A stretch of DNA of 64,000 nucleotides from positions 682,001 through 746,000 of the forward strand of contig JAITYX010000066.1 of NCBI GenBank assembly GCA_021018815.1, given 5' to 3'. The notes below the pieces were generated by a model. It was not told the origin of the DNA and did not search any database. It saw nothing but the letters and a program-made list of their open reading frames with translations. The stretch's first letter is position 1. Each line of letters opens with the position of its first letter. Source of the DNA: Talinum fruticosum. Its lineage: Eukaryota > Streptophyta > Magnoliopsida > Caryophyllales > Talinaceae. Both the position numbers and the translations under genes were made by a program. Positions 22,911 to 32,999 of this stretch are shown here, piece by piece.

Positions 22911-24490
22911 TGAAGACTCGAGACATCTGCTCAATATCTTTCCGAGTCATGCAAAAGGAATCGGGTATACCGATGTTATTCATGTAGAGTTTTGATTCCA
23001 AGGCATTCTCTGTGTCTTAGAAACTTACTTGAGTAAAATTGTAGTTTCTCTAAGTGATTCGGCCCTCACTTATCTCTTTTATCGCTTTTCGGTTAGCGAC
23101 TCGAAAAGCTGGATCTTTATTACGAGTCCACTCTCACTCGGAATAATCGCATTTCGAATATACCGAGTATTCGCCGTTTCTCACTCGGAATCGACTTATG
23201 GTTATCTATTCTATTGTTTGCATAGTCGGTATTCGTAGTTCTTCTCATGCTTAGTCTATATCAAGTTTTTCCCACTCGATATTCGTTATAGAACTTGATC
23301 CTTTGCTTAAGACTAAGTCATATGGAATTATGAGTATCATGGATATTAGACTCAGAAAATTCCATTTCTTTTCTCACTCGAGATAATCAATTGCGTATTT
23401 TCCATAACTATTCTATTATCTGTGTCTAACCTTGGACCAAAGTATTTTATACTTTGAGAACCAAAGTTGTTTTACTTTTGTAGGTTATCCAATCGAGGAT
23501 ATCTTTTCAAACTACAAAAGTAGCCGGCTTCGAACGTCAAATCACCAGCGAGATATGGCTTTTCAACTTCCCTGCTTTAGTCCCGGAAGATTGTGTCGGA
23601 AGGCATGCGCTTCCATATCCGGAAAAGCTGGAACGCCAAGCCTAACGGTGGTTTCCACCTCAGTTTTCAAGACACAACCTATGGTTTTGGGACTTCCAAG
23701 AGAGTTAAACCGTTGTCCAACGCTCATATTTCAACGGATACTTTACGAGTGACTCGGAAAGCCTCTCCCAACGGTCACAGAAGACTCTCGGTCGGCGAGA
23801 TGAAGATAATGGCTACTCTGCTTGGTTATATATAAATAGAAGCCACTTCACAAGACTTGAAGATTGCCGAATCTATTGTTTTTACACATACTTGAGAAAA
23901 GTTATTGTATTTACTTCCAATCTTCTACTTACAACTCCCATTCCGTAATTCTTTACTCTCCGAGTTGTAAGGTCTTGTACTTAGTTACAAACTCTTCTTA
24001 CATTCTTTGTAAGGTCCCTTGACTAAGTCTGTAAAGGTTAACTCGGCTTAGTTGTACCTAGGCTGTAAGGGTTATCTCGGCTAGGAAGTACTAGATCGAG
24101 ATAAGGGAACTTCGAGTCTAGGAAAACTTGTATAGAGTTGTCTAAGGGAGCAACTCGGGTTACATCAAGTTCACGGTATTTTGTGGACTCAAAATAGTGG
24201 ATTTGACTTCGTGTCTGGATTGACACGGGCCGTGGTTTTCTGCCCGGGAGGGTTTCTACGTAAAATCTCTGTGTTGATTTTACGAGTTCATTCTAGACTC
24301 GAGACGGCTTTACTTGCTCTTGCTTCTTCTAGTTCATTGCTTTACGAGTCCAATCTTTTCGACCCTGTTGTTAGACTCGGAATCTGTCTTTGCCTCTTTT
24401 ACGTATATAAGTGTGTATTTTCACGAAGAATTTTCTATCACCCTATTCACCCCCTCTAGGGTGAATCGGACTCTCCCGAGCAAACCTTCA
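22911..24490 (+). repeat. 3' LTR of copy D
   Basis: TGAAGACTCG..CAAACCTTCA, 1,580 bp, nearly identical to 13615-15195. TATAAATA at 23831-23838. The junction with copy C is at 24490/24491. Confidence 0.92.
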
Positions 24491-24495
24491 TATAC
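24491..24495. repeat. Target site duplication of copy D, right
   Basis: TATAC directly after the 3' LTR, matching 13610-13614. Confidence 0.75.
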
Positions 24496-27291
24496 TATCA
24501 AGAAACTTGGCATTGTAGACAAGGTCATATTAGCATCTTTGAATGACGATTCACGGACTTGGCATTGTAGACTAGGTCATATTAGCATGCATACTATCAA
24601 GAAACTTGCATCTCATGTGCGTTTAAGAACGATAAAATCTATGAAGCATGCACGATAAGGAAGCGAGGTCATATCATCTTTCAAACCACTCAAAAGTGTG
24701 TCTACATCCAAAGTGCTTGAGTTAGTTCATATGGATTTGTGTGGTGAAATTCTCGTGAAAATCCTAGGAGGTAAATCATATGTACTTGTTATTGTTTATG
24801 ATTATTCGCGATTTACCTAGGTGTGTTTTCTAAAGATCAAGAGTGAAGCCTTCAAAGAGTTCACTAAGATCTGCAAGAAAGTTCAAGTGGAGTCCGAGAC
24901 TCGGATCGGAAGAATTCAAACCGACCATGGAAAGGAGTTCAACTACTCGGAATTTACTGATTTTTGTGACAAGAATTGCATTTCCCACAACTTCTCCACA
25001 CTAAGAACTCCTCAATAGAATGGAGTAGTGGAGAGAAAGAACACAACTCTTGAAAAATAGGAAGGATTATGATGATTGAAAATGATCTACCCTACTATTT
25101 CTGGGCTGAGGCGATCAACACAACAAATTATACACTCAACGATTCCTCATCGGACCCATCTTGAAGAAGACATCCTATGAGCTATACAAGGGAAAGAAAC
25201 CCGAGCATCTCCTACTTCACACCATTTCGATGAAAATTCTTTGTGCATAATAATGCTAAGGAACATATGACTAAGTTTGATGCTAGATCGGATGAAGGTA
25301 TATTTTTGGGTTACTCATCTCATAGTAAAGCTTATAAAATTTTTAACAAAGGGACCGACAAAGTGCAAGAAAGTATCCACGTTGTCTTTGATGAGATTGA
25401 TCTTGGCAGGATAAGTGAATCCATATTTTTAGATCTCAAGCTTAGCAGAGATGAAGATGACATTGCTGAAGCCGAGCTCGAAAGAGTCGGAACAAACGAG
25501 CCGAGGCAACTCGGAATGCTGTGATTCGGAATGAACAAGTTCAAGAGCCAGCTCGAATCGTCGACGAACAAGCCAATGTAGAGGCTCAGCGAAGAACAAC
25601 CAATCGAAGATCAACCTATTCAACCAACAAACATGGTGAATCATAGGATATGTAGAGCTGTTAAATATGCATCTAGTCACGCACCTAAGAACATACTTTC
25701 GGATATCAATAGTGGGGTAAGAACTCAATCTTATTTACATAATCTGTGTGCATTTTCTACAATGATATCATTAACGGAACCTAAAAATGCATTAGAGGCC
25801 CTAAATAAACCTGAATGGGTAGAGGCCATACAAGAAGAGCTTAATTAATTTGAAAGAAATCAAGTCTAGACTCTAACCAAACGACCTTCGACCACCCAAT
25901 AATAGGGACCAAATGGGTTTTCAAGAACAAAGCTGGACGAGAAAGGGTTGGTAGTCACAAATAAGGCTAGACTCATTGCTCGGGGTATAACCAAGAGGAG
26001 AGAATTAATTGTGGGGAAACCTTTGCACCTGTAGGATTGAGGCAATCGGAATTCTCTTAGCATTTACATCTAGCATGAACATCAATTTTTATCAAATGGA
26101 TGTCAAATGTGCATTTCTAAATGGTTATATTCAACAAGAGGTTTACGTTGAGCAACCCCTGGATTTAAAACCTCGGAATTTCCAAATCATATTTTTAAGT
26201 TGCAAAAGGTTTTATATGGTCTTAAACACGCTCCAAGAGCTTGGTATGAAAGACTAAGCAGTTTCTTAGTTGAAAATGATTTCAAAAAAGGTCAGATTGA
26301 CAAAACTCTTTTCATAAAAACCAAGGGGAATGATTTTCCTATCATTCAAATTTATGTTGATAATATCATTTTGGAACTACTAATGAAACTCTATGTCAAG
26401 AGTTTTCGGAGATGATGAGATAAGAGTTCCAAATGAGTATGAAGGGAGAACTCAATTTCTTTCTTGGTCTGCGAATCAAACAAGATAAGGATGGCATCTT
26501 TGTCCATCAATCTAAGTACACCAAGGAGTTGTTGAAGAAATATAAGCTACAAGATGTGAAGCATGCATCAACACATATGAGCGAGTTTGAAGCTCGGACT
26601 CGGACGAGAAAGGTAAAGCTGTAGATCGAAACTCTACGGAGGTATGATTGGATCTTTGCTTTATCTCACATCTAGAAGGCCAGATATCATGTTTAGTGTT
26701 TGCCTTTGTGCACGATTTCAAGCTAATGCCAAAGAATCACATCTCACTATGGTGAAGATAATTTTTAGATATCTTGCAGGGAATCGGAATCTTGGTCTAT
26801 GGTTTTCAAAAGACTTAGAACCGAATTTCACTTGGATACTTAGATGTTGACTATGTTGTATACAAGGTTGATAGAAAGAGCACATCAGGAGCATGTCAAT
26901 TTACGGGTCAATCCCTTATCTCCTGGCACTCAAAGAAGCGGAACTCGGTCATTTTATCAATTGTTGAGGCTGAGTACATTGCAGCTAGAGCTTGTTGTGC
27001 TCGGATTCTCTGGATCAAATAGCACTTAAAGGATCTTGGATTATCGTTCACATCTATCCCAATCAAGTGTAACAATCAAAGTGCAATTAGCATCACTAAG
27101 AATCCAGTTCAGCACTCAAAGACAAAGCATATTGAGGTCGGGTATCATTTTCGAGAGACCATTATGAGAAAGGTGATATTGAACTTGAATTTATTCCTAC
27201 TAAATTTCAGTTAGCTGATATTTTCACTAAGCCTCTTAGTAAGGATCAATTTTGCTTTCTTAAGAATAAACTTAGGATGATTAATGCATGA
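24496..27291 (+). pseudogene. Copia pol, resumed: INT, RT, RNase H (copy C)
   Basis: Continues the gene cut at 13614. The pre-integrase block WHCRLGHISMHTIKKLASH is near 24555-24615. The integrase core follows (HMDLCGE near 24730, TDHGKEF near 24920, VVERKN near 25027). RT lies about 25830-26580; its catalytic box reads YVDN (26353-26364), so the second active-site Asp is lost. RNase H runs to the stop at 27289-27291. Numerous stops and frameshifts, clearly older than D. The bases just after the junction (24496-24530) are a scrambled copy of nearby sequence rather than the expected continuation. Confidence 0.88.
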
Positions 27292-27677
27292 TTATGTGAT
27301 TTATTACTCGAGTTACATTTTCATGATTGAGTCATGTATGCCTTGAGTAGATAACAAATAGATCGAGTTGACTAAGAATGAGACTGAGCTATGCATTATA
27401 GATTTTGTGAGTGTTATGAGTCACTCGGACACTTTCTTGAGTCGGACTCATATTATGAGCAAAATAGACATCAAAATTCTGAGGTCATTTCTAGATAAAT
27501 GGAGAATCTCATAAATGTTTTCAAAAACTCTTTCTTGTCTCTCTCTCTATGTCATGCGTACAGTCGGTAGAAACTAGCCATTGGAGAAACTAGTGCATAT
27601 CTGCGCATAGCGACTCAACGATCCGAGAATCGTTGCTTGGTATTCGAGTGAGAAAGTCGATTGGAAGCCCTTATCTG

Positions 27678-27687
27678 CTATAAATAG
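27678..27687 (+). promoter_or_regulatory. Internal TATA box upstream of ORF3 (copy C)
   Basis: CTATAAATAG, a canonical plant TATA sequence, 177 bp before the MPKRG start and far from any LTR. A CT-rich leader with a CACGTG core (about 27769) follows. Conservation with copy E, despite overall divergence, supports a real promoter. Confidence 0.55.
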
Positions 27688-27854
27688 CACCGCTTCACTT
27701 TCTTTTCTTCACTTTATCAACTTATTTCTTGACCCTTTCTCTTTTCGCTCACAAACTCTCTCTAGCTCACACGTGTTCTCTCTTTGATACTTAAGTCTCT
27801 TTGTTCTCTATTCTCTCTCTACTCTCTCAATCAATCTCAAATCTCTTCGCGAAC

Positions 27855-28944
27855 ATGCCTAAGAGAGGAACCGCTCAAGTAGGAGGTTCGGCCACCAAGA
27901 AGGCCAAAACTAAGTCTACTTAATCCGAGGTTTCACAGGGCAAAGGCAAAGAGCTCGCCTCGGATCCACCAAAGCACTTTGTCGCCAACACTTTATCCTA
28001 GAAGACAAGTTTTTCCTCAAAACTTCTTTTTCTTAAGCTGAAACACATCCTCAAAATAGGAGTGTATTCATATTTTTGTTTCGTTAGTACATTTACACCA
28101 GACCTAGTGTCTAAGTTCTACGCTTACATGACTCGCCTCGGAAGGCATCATTACCTCTCCGGTCCAAGGTAAGACCGTTCGCATTAATCTTTGCTTACTT
28201 CACACACTTTTTGATGTGAAGGCCCTCTTTCTTAATTCTAATCTTGTTCCATTCACTGAAGTCGCTAATGACTTCTTTGAAAAATACACCAAAGAGGTTT
28301 CCTAGTCTAGAAAGAACTTTTCTATGACTCGGATGAAGTCGAAGCTAGGCTTTTGTGTTTTATTACGATAAGAACCTTCTTCTCTCATCATTCTTGTAAA
28401 GAGAACCCTAAATCCAAAGTTCTCAAGGTTCTCTACGATATTCTTGAGGCCTAAGAAGTAGACCTCTTTCCTTTTATTCTATAGCGGATGGCAATTGTGC
28501 CTGCTAGCTCTAAGAAGTGTGCTCCATATCCTTTCGGGGTACTTCGACCATTGTTTTCAAGTAGTTTCGGATCCCTCTTCCTCTCGACCTCAATGCTTGG
28601 TTGGAACCTGCTGTCTGTCTTAGCGAGGCTAAGCTTACAAGTCTAGGAAACGAGGAAGTTAAACCTGGTGTGCGGGTTCATGTGTCCGAGTTATCTCCTC
28701 CACCTCGGACTCGAGACTACTCTAAAGGTACCATTTCTACCCTGGACCTTCACGCTTCTCAGCTCATTCCTTACGTTGAGCTACTTTCTCAAATAGTCAA
28801 CAAGTTTTCCTCTCTGGCTGAAGAGTTGCAATCAACTCTAAAGTCGTTCAAGGGCTTCACTCCAACACTGTTTTGATGCAGAAACAAGCACGGTCTCAAC
28901 TCGGAGAGAACCAAGAGCTAATTTTTTAGCTCAACGAATTCTTA
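27855..28944 (+). pseudogene. Sirevirus ORF3 (copy C), 3' truncated
   Basis: ATG 27855, MPKRGTAQVGG, with a stop by 27922. Blocks alignable to A, D and E follow: FFEKY near 28275, RMAIVPASSKKCAPYPFG near 28490, and an open C-terminal stretch 28601-28876 with a predicted helical segment (SQIVNKFSSLAEELQSTLKS). Sequence continues as recognisable coil to about 28944, then changes abruptly. The C-terminal proline-rich tail, purine tract and 3' LTR are absent. Function unknown. Confidence 0.55.
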
Positions 28945-30930
28945 AAACATGAAATTCTTACAAGGTGGTGAGCACCAATCCTTTTAGTGGAGAGTCTTAC
29001 ATTCTTAAAACATAAAGTTCTTCACACATACTACCAATAATAAACATTGAGAAAATAAGAAGAGCATGGTAATAACATAAATACTCATTAATGAAATTTG
29101 TTGGAGCCGTAAATGGTTTAATCAACTTTAAACAAGGTGGTGCAACCACCAATCCTTTTCCTCTGCTCTCGTGTCTCTCTTTTTGCTCTCCCTCGCTCTC
29201 CATCTTCTTCCCTCTCGGCCTCGATCGTTGCCGTTGAAGCAGGAGGCACACCGACCTTTTATCTTTACTCCGGTCCCTCCATCTCTCGTTCTTTCTTCCT
29301 CTTTGGTCCCGATTCTTCTCCCTCTCTCGCTTCTCTTGTTCGCCCTCACTTTCCCTCTCTATTCTATGCCCCCCGATTCCCTCTTCTCTTCCTCTCTTTA
29401 CTTCTCTCTTTCTCTCTCTTCGTAGCTTCATTATAGAAGGCTGCACATTTTCCACTTTACACTAATCCACCAATGGTCAAAAGCCAATTGCAATCCTCCT
29501 CCCCGTTATTTTTGTTTAGTTAGGCTTAGTCTTTAAGTTAAATTCAAATATGTTACATAATTTACCCCAAGGCTTTTACTTATTTGGGTCGGGATGGAAA
29601 ATAAAGGGAACTAGCTTAATGTACCTCACTAATCATAGCTGCGCAACTTATAATAATTCGCTCAAATAATGATTATGAATATATACCCACGTATATATTC
29701 TAAGTATTCAACCTAATTCATTTAATTAAAGTTAATTAATTCATTTAACTCATTAAACTACCTCCAATAAAACTACGAGAATTATAGAAACGCAGCGTTT
29801 GGGGGCAAAATCCCCTTAAACGCAGCGCCAGCCATGAGTGACGTCGTTTTGTGAAAATAAGCTCCATGTCTCGGTTGGACGTTTTGGAGCAAAACACGGC
29901 GTTTTGGTGATGTTTACCATGAAACACGGCGGTGATCAAGGTGACGTCGTACGGACGAGTTTAGTTTCTGTCTTGGTTGGATGCTGGTCATGAAACGCGA
30001 CATTTTGAATGTTGAAGGGCTCTGTGCGTAGCGCCGGTCCGGAGTTGACTACGAAGGGTTGACTCGGGCTTGGACCATCCGAAGAAAAGGATTTTGGACT
30101 GACCTAAAGAAAAAAAAAGGTTTATTTTTTGGTGTTAAAAGGTTTTTGTGGTTTTCGGCTTCCATCATGCCAATGGAATATCGATCGTGATCCGAATTCA
30201 CAAATAGGACTGGGATTTCATCATCGAGCCAACAAAATAAAATACATAAATAAAAGAGATAAGGATGACAAGTTTTAGGTGCCTACGGTTAGCCCCCACT
30301 TTGACGGAGTATAAAACACGAAGGGTCAAAGTAGACACTAAAGGGTACTTATCTCGCTTCAGTGCATTGTTTCGAACGCCGATTATTTTCTAGTGTCTAG
30401 AATTGGTTGTTGTCGAACTTGAACTCCAAGATAGGGCTTGGACTTGACCGCGATGCATGGGTTATGAAGTCCGAGTAAGAATGTCCTAAGCTTGGCTTGA
30501 TCGGAGCCTTGAAGCTCGGTGAATTTTTTACTGAAACTTCGATCGTTTCTTGATCTAAAGCTTGGCCTAATAAATTGTTGTACTAACATTCTTGTTAGTG
30601 GATAACCATATTTACAAAAGTTCAATATTTTGCGTGAATAATTCAGTCAAAAACATACCGAAAATCCGATCCGAAAATGCCGACGTGGTGGGTCCAAGGA
30701 TCCACTTGCATGCATATAGTTCTAAGAACCCATTTGCCACGCCTGATTGGACTTCACAAGCTAGTCACAAGGTATACCTGCAATGCTTCCTCGGATGGGA
30801 CACCAATCAAGCGTCATGGTTGGCGCCGACCAGCTTTAGGCGAGCCTCGTCTCGATGTGCTATCGAATTCCTTTCTTGGTCTCCTCTTACTTTTTTGAAT
30901 TTTGTCTTTTGTGCTTCATGCTATGACCGA
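28945..30930. other. Unassigned AT-rich and CT-rich DNA
   Basis: No supported gene. A direct repeat ACAAGGTGGTG..CACCAATCCTTTT occurs at about 28959 and 29133, with TTCTTAAAACAT repeated beside it. 29150-29430 is strongly pyrimidine-rich on this strand, giving low-complexity frames on both strands that I do not accept as genes. 29500-29780 is AT-rich. 29788-30010 has a short dispersed AAACRCRGCG motif. This could be decayed LTR sequence, but no LTR ends were found. Confidence 0.5.
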
Positions 30931-30935
30931 ATTTG

Positions 30936-30946
30936 CCTATAAAAGG
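30936..30946 (+). promoter_or_regulatory. TATA box upstream of plant-mobile-domain-like gene
   Basis: CCTATAAAAGG, followed by a pyrimidine-rich, leader-like stretch, about 240 bp before the first recognisable exon. Promoter role inferred from position. Confidence 0.45.
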
Positions 30947-31179
30947 ACTGGTTAGTGTGTTCACTTTGCACACTTCGGTTATTCGTCTCTTGCTTGCTCT
31001 AGCTTTGTTCTAACTTGCTTCTTCTTATCTTGAGAAAACTAGTTGATTTTAAAAACCACAACTCCTCAAAAATTTCTAAGAGAAGATCTCATCCCATTGG
31101 GAGAACAAGGGCTGAGAGATTAGTCCACGACAACTTCTTACGAGAGAGTGGCGCCCCCAAGAAAAATGGAGCCCTAGTA

Positions 31180-32362
31180 ACCTCCTAATTGAAACCGAGA
31201 GCCATGTTTCTTCACTTGCCATTTCTCTGTCGGTAAGCTTATTGGCTTAAACTTCTTTCGTTGATCATTTGGAGTAATACTTCTATTACATCTTGTTGGA
31301 TTTTCATTTTGTAGAAGGGTTCCATACGGAGGAGCGGGGCTATCTAAAAATTCATGGAGATGTTCATGGAAAGGAACTACCCTCCGGAGAACATCATGAC
31401 TAGCACCGGGTTTGATTCCTTTTATAATGCTATTCATCTTCCTTTTGGGAAAATGACTATTACTCCCTTTGACTTTGTTGTCGTCAAGTCTATGATCAAA
31501 ACTTGTACAAGAACCATGACTATTTGCGTCACCTCTTTGGTCCTGTGGATAGTAGGTTTCCTCGGGAAAATTTCTTTAAATATACTCTCCATTTTTAGGC
31601 CTTTAAGAATTTTGAGTTTTGGGCTTAACATACCCCACAACAACAAATGCAGGTCGTACTTGCTCTTATGCTAAGCATATCCTTCTTCTTGGACCAAGCT
31701 TCTAAGGTGCATGTTCACTATTTGGTGAACTTAGCGGACCTAAACGAGGTTAAAGACCTTAAGCTGGGGTGCACCCGCATACACTTGCCTCATAAGGGGT
31801 TTACGCTCCGGTGTGAGGTATACAAAGGCTGAAAGGGATTTAACGAACTATCTCCCTTTATGTGACTTGTGGAAGATCATTGAGGTACGCTCCATCTCTT
31901 CTTTTGATACCAAAATACTTTATCTTACATGAATAAAATTATCACTTGTCTTGCAAAGCTGCGATCGTGGCTATATAAGTATTTCCCTCACCTTTCGCCT
32001 GGTTCAAGGAACCATCCTTTGTTCCGGCCTTAGTATCATGGGCCAAAATTCATCTTCGACAGCCCAAAGCATATGATTTAGGATTTTTGAGGTCCACCCT
32101 CAACCGTGTAACTTTAGTATGTCACTTTCAAACTTTAAATTTTGAACGTAAAAACCCGGGAGTTTTTCTCCCTTTTGCCCGATCTGCTACCCCAGCCCAC
32201 GGCACTGTGGGTACGGTAGTGGTGGCCCGCGAAGGCCAAAAGCTTGGCATTTACTGCCTATTTTTTGTCGTTCTTTTCTTGTCTCCTCATGGATCCTGTG
32301 TGCAGGCCACCTTGTATCCATGGATCCAACTTCAGCTCCCTCCAAACTTAGATGTGGCGCGG
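31180..32362 (+). pseudogene. Broken plant-mobile-domain (PMD)-like gene
   Basis: From about 31354 it reads MEMFMERNYPPENIMTSTGF and then HLPFGKMTITPFDFVVVK, and later SFFLDQASKVHVHYLVNLAD and LNEVKDL (31670-31775). These resemble the LPFGEMTIT and FVDKS..VHVRYLPLLRDLDE blocks of aminotransferase-like plant mobile domain proteins, which occur in transposons and as domesticated genes. Possible introns: GTAAGC at 31233 to TTTTGTAG near 31316, and an exon 32305-32362 between TGTGTGCAG and GTAAGTG. Frameshifts and stops (31830) make it a pseudogene. Family match made by eye; the carrier element is unknown. Confidence 0.5.
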
Positions 32363-32696
32363 TAAGTGAGAGAAGTATCTTATTTGAAGGACCTTTTGAA
32401 TATTGTTGGTATCTTGGCAAACGGGCCACACCTCAAATCCATTAACTATTGGGTATCTTTATACCCAATTTTTAAACTTACATTCATTCTATGCTCAACA
32501 CTTGGGGCGGATTATAATTTGACTTATGAGTCTTCATCTATCCCTTTTGTGTAGTTGAATTTCTTGTGTGGAAATTAAGCTGTCTTTTATAACTTCTCCC
32601 GGAGCACATCTATATTCCGAGCCTTGATGTTAATGTGTCTCAACCCGGATAATCCCCATGGTATGTCGGGATTCCTTAAATTCCTAAAGAAGAGTG

Positions 32697-32990
32697 CACT
32701 ACTAGAAATTTGGCACATTACGAAGGAAAGTTCCATCCTAAATAGTACGAAAAGCTGTCGTAGAAAGTCTTCTATGATGGTTCTAACCTCCATCATGGAC
32801 CGTCGTAGAAGCCATGGTCATAAATGACCCTGCCGTCATAGAAGGTTTGCCAAGCTTTTACAACGGTATGTTTTACGATAGAAAGTTGGATTATTTACAA
32901 CGGTAATTTTTACCATCATAAAAAATTTTCACCATTTACTGACGGTATCTTTTGACCAGTTACGGAAAATTTTGACTATTTAGGATAGAT
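32697..32990 (+). mobile_element. Orphan CACTA-type terminus
   Basis: Begins CACTACTAGAAATTTGGC, the typical CACTA terminal repeat. Subterminal motifs in both orientations (CGTCGTAGAAG, CCGTCATAGAAGG, TACAACGGTA, GACGGTATC) follow to about 32990. No matching inverted end was found downstream, so this is a truncated or non-autonomous copy. Its subterminal motif differs from that of CACTA element H. Confidence 0.65.
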
Positions 32991-32999
32991 ATGGGGCTC

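Larger units (their letters stand above)
13615..24490 (+). mobile_element. Sirevirus copy D, structurally complete
   Basis: 10,876 bp with both LTRs (1,581 and 1,580 bp), primer site, gag-pol, ORF3 leader, ORF3, two purine tracts and a 5-bp target duplication TATAC. The two LTRs are nearly identical by eye, so insertion is recent. The first LTR begins CG instead of TG. It is nested in pol of copy C of the same family. Coding regions have frameshifts throughout, so it is not autonomous as read here. Confidence 0.93.
9900..28944 (+). mobile_element. Sirevirus copy C (old, interrupted by copy D)
   Basis: Contains a 5' LTR, primer site, gag, protease start, then the 10.9-kb copy D, then the rest of pol, an internal TATA box and ORF3. 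The 3' LTR is missing: recognisable ORF3 stops at about 28944 and unrelated sequence follows. C is diverged from A, D and E throughout and carries many stops, including YVDN instead of YVDD in RT. The 5' boundary is estimated from LTR length. Confidence 0.8.

Noticed and set aside
28997..29455. 152-codon Arg/Glu/Lys-rich minus-strand frame
   Set aside because: It is the complement of a pyrimidine-rich tract; both strands give long low-complexity frames, with no domain and no conserved counterpart.
31147..31160. TGGCGCCCCCAAG as a gypsy primer site
   Set aside because: Only seven bases match the tRNA-Asp-type site TGGCGCCGTTGCC, and no LTR end could be placed before it.
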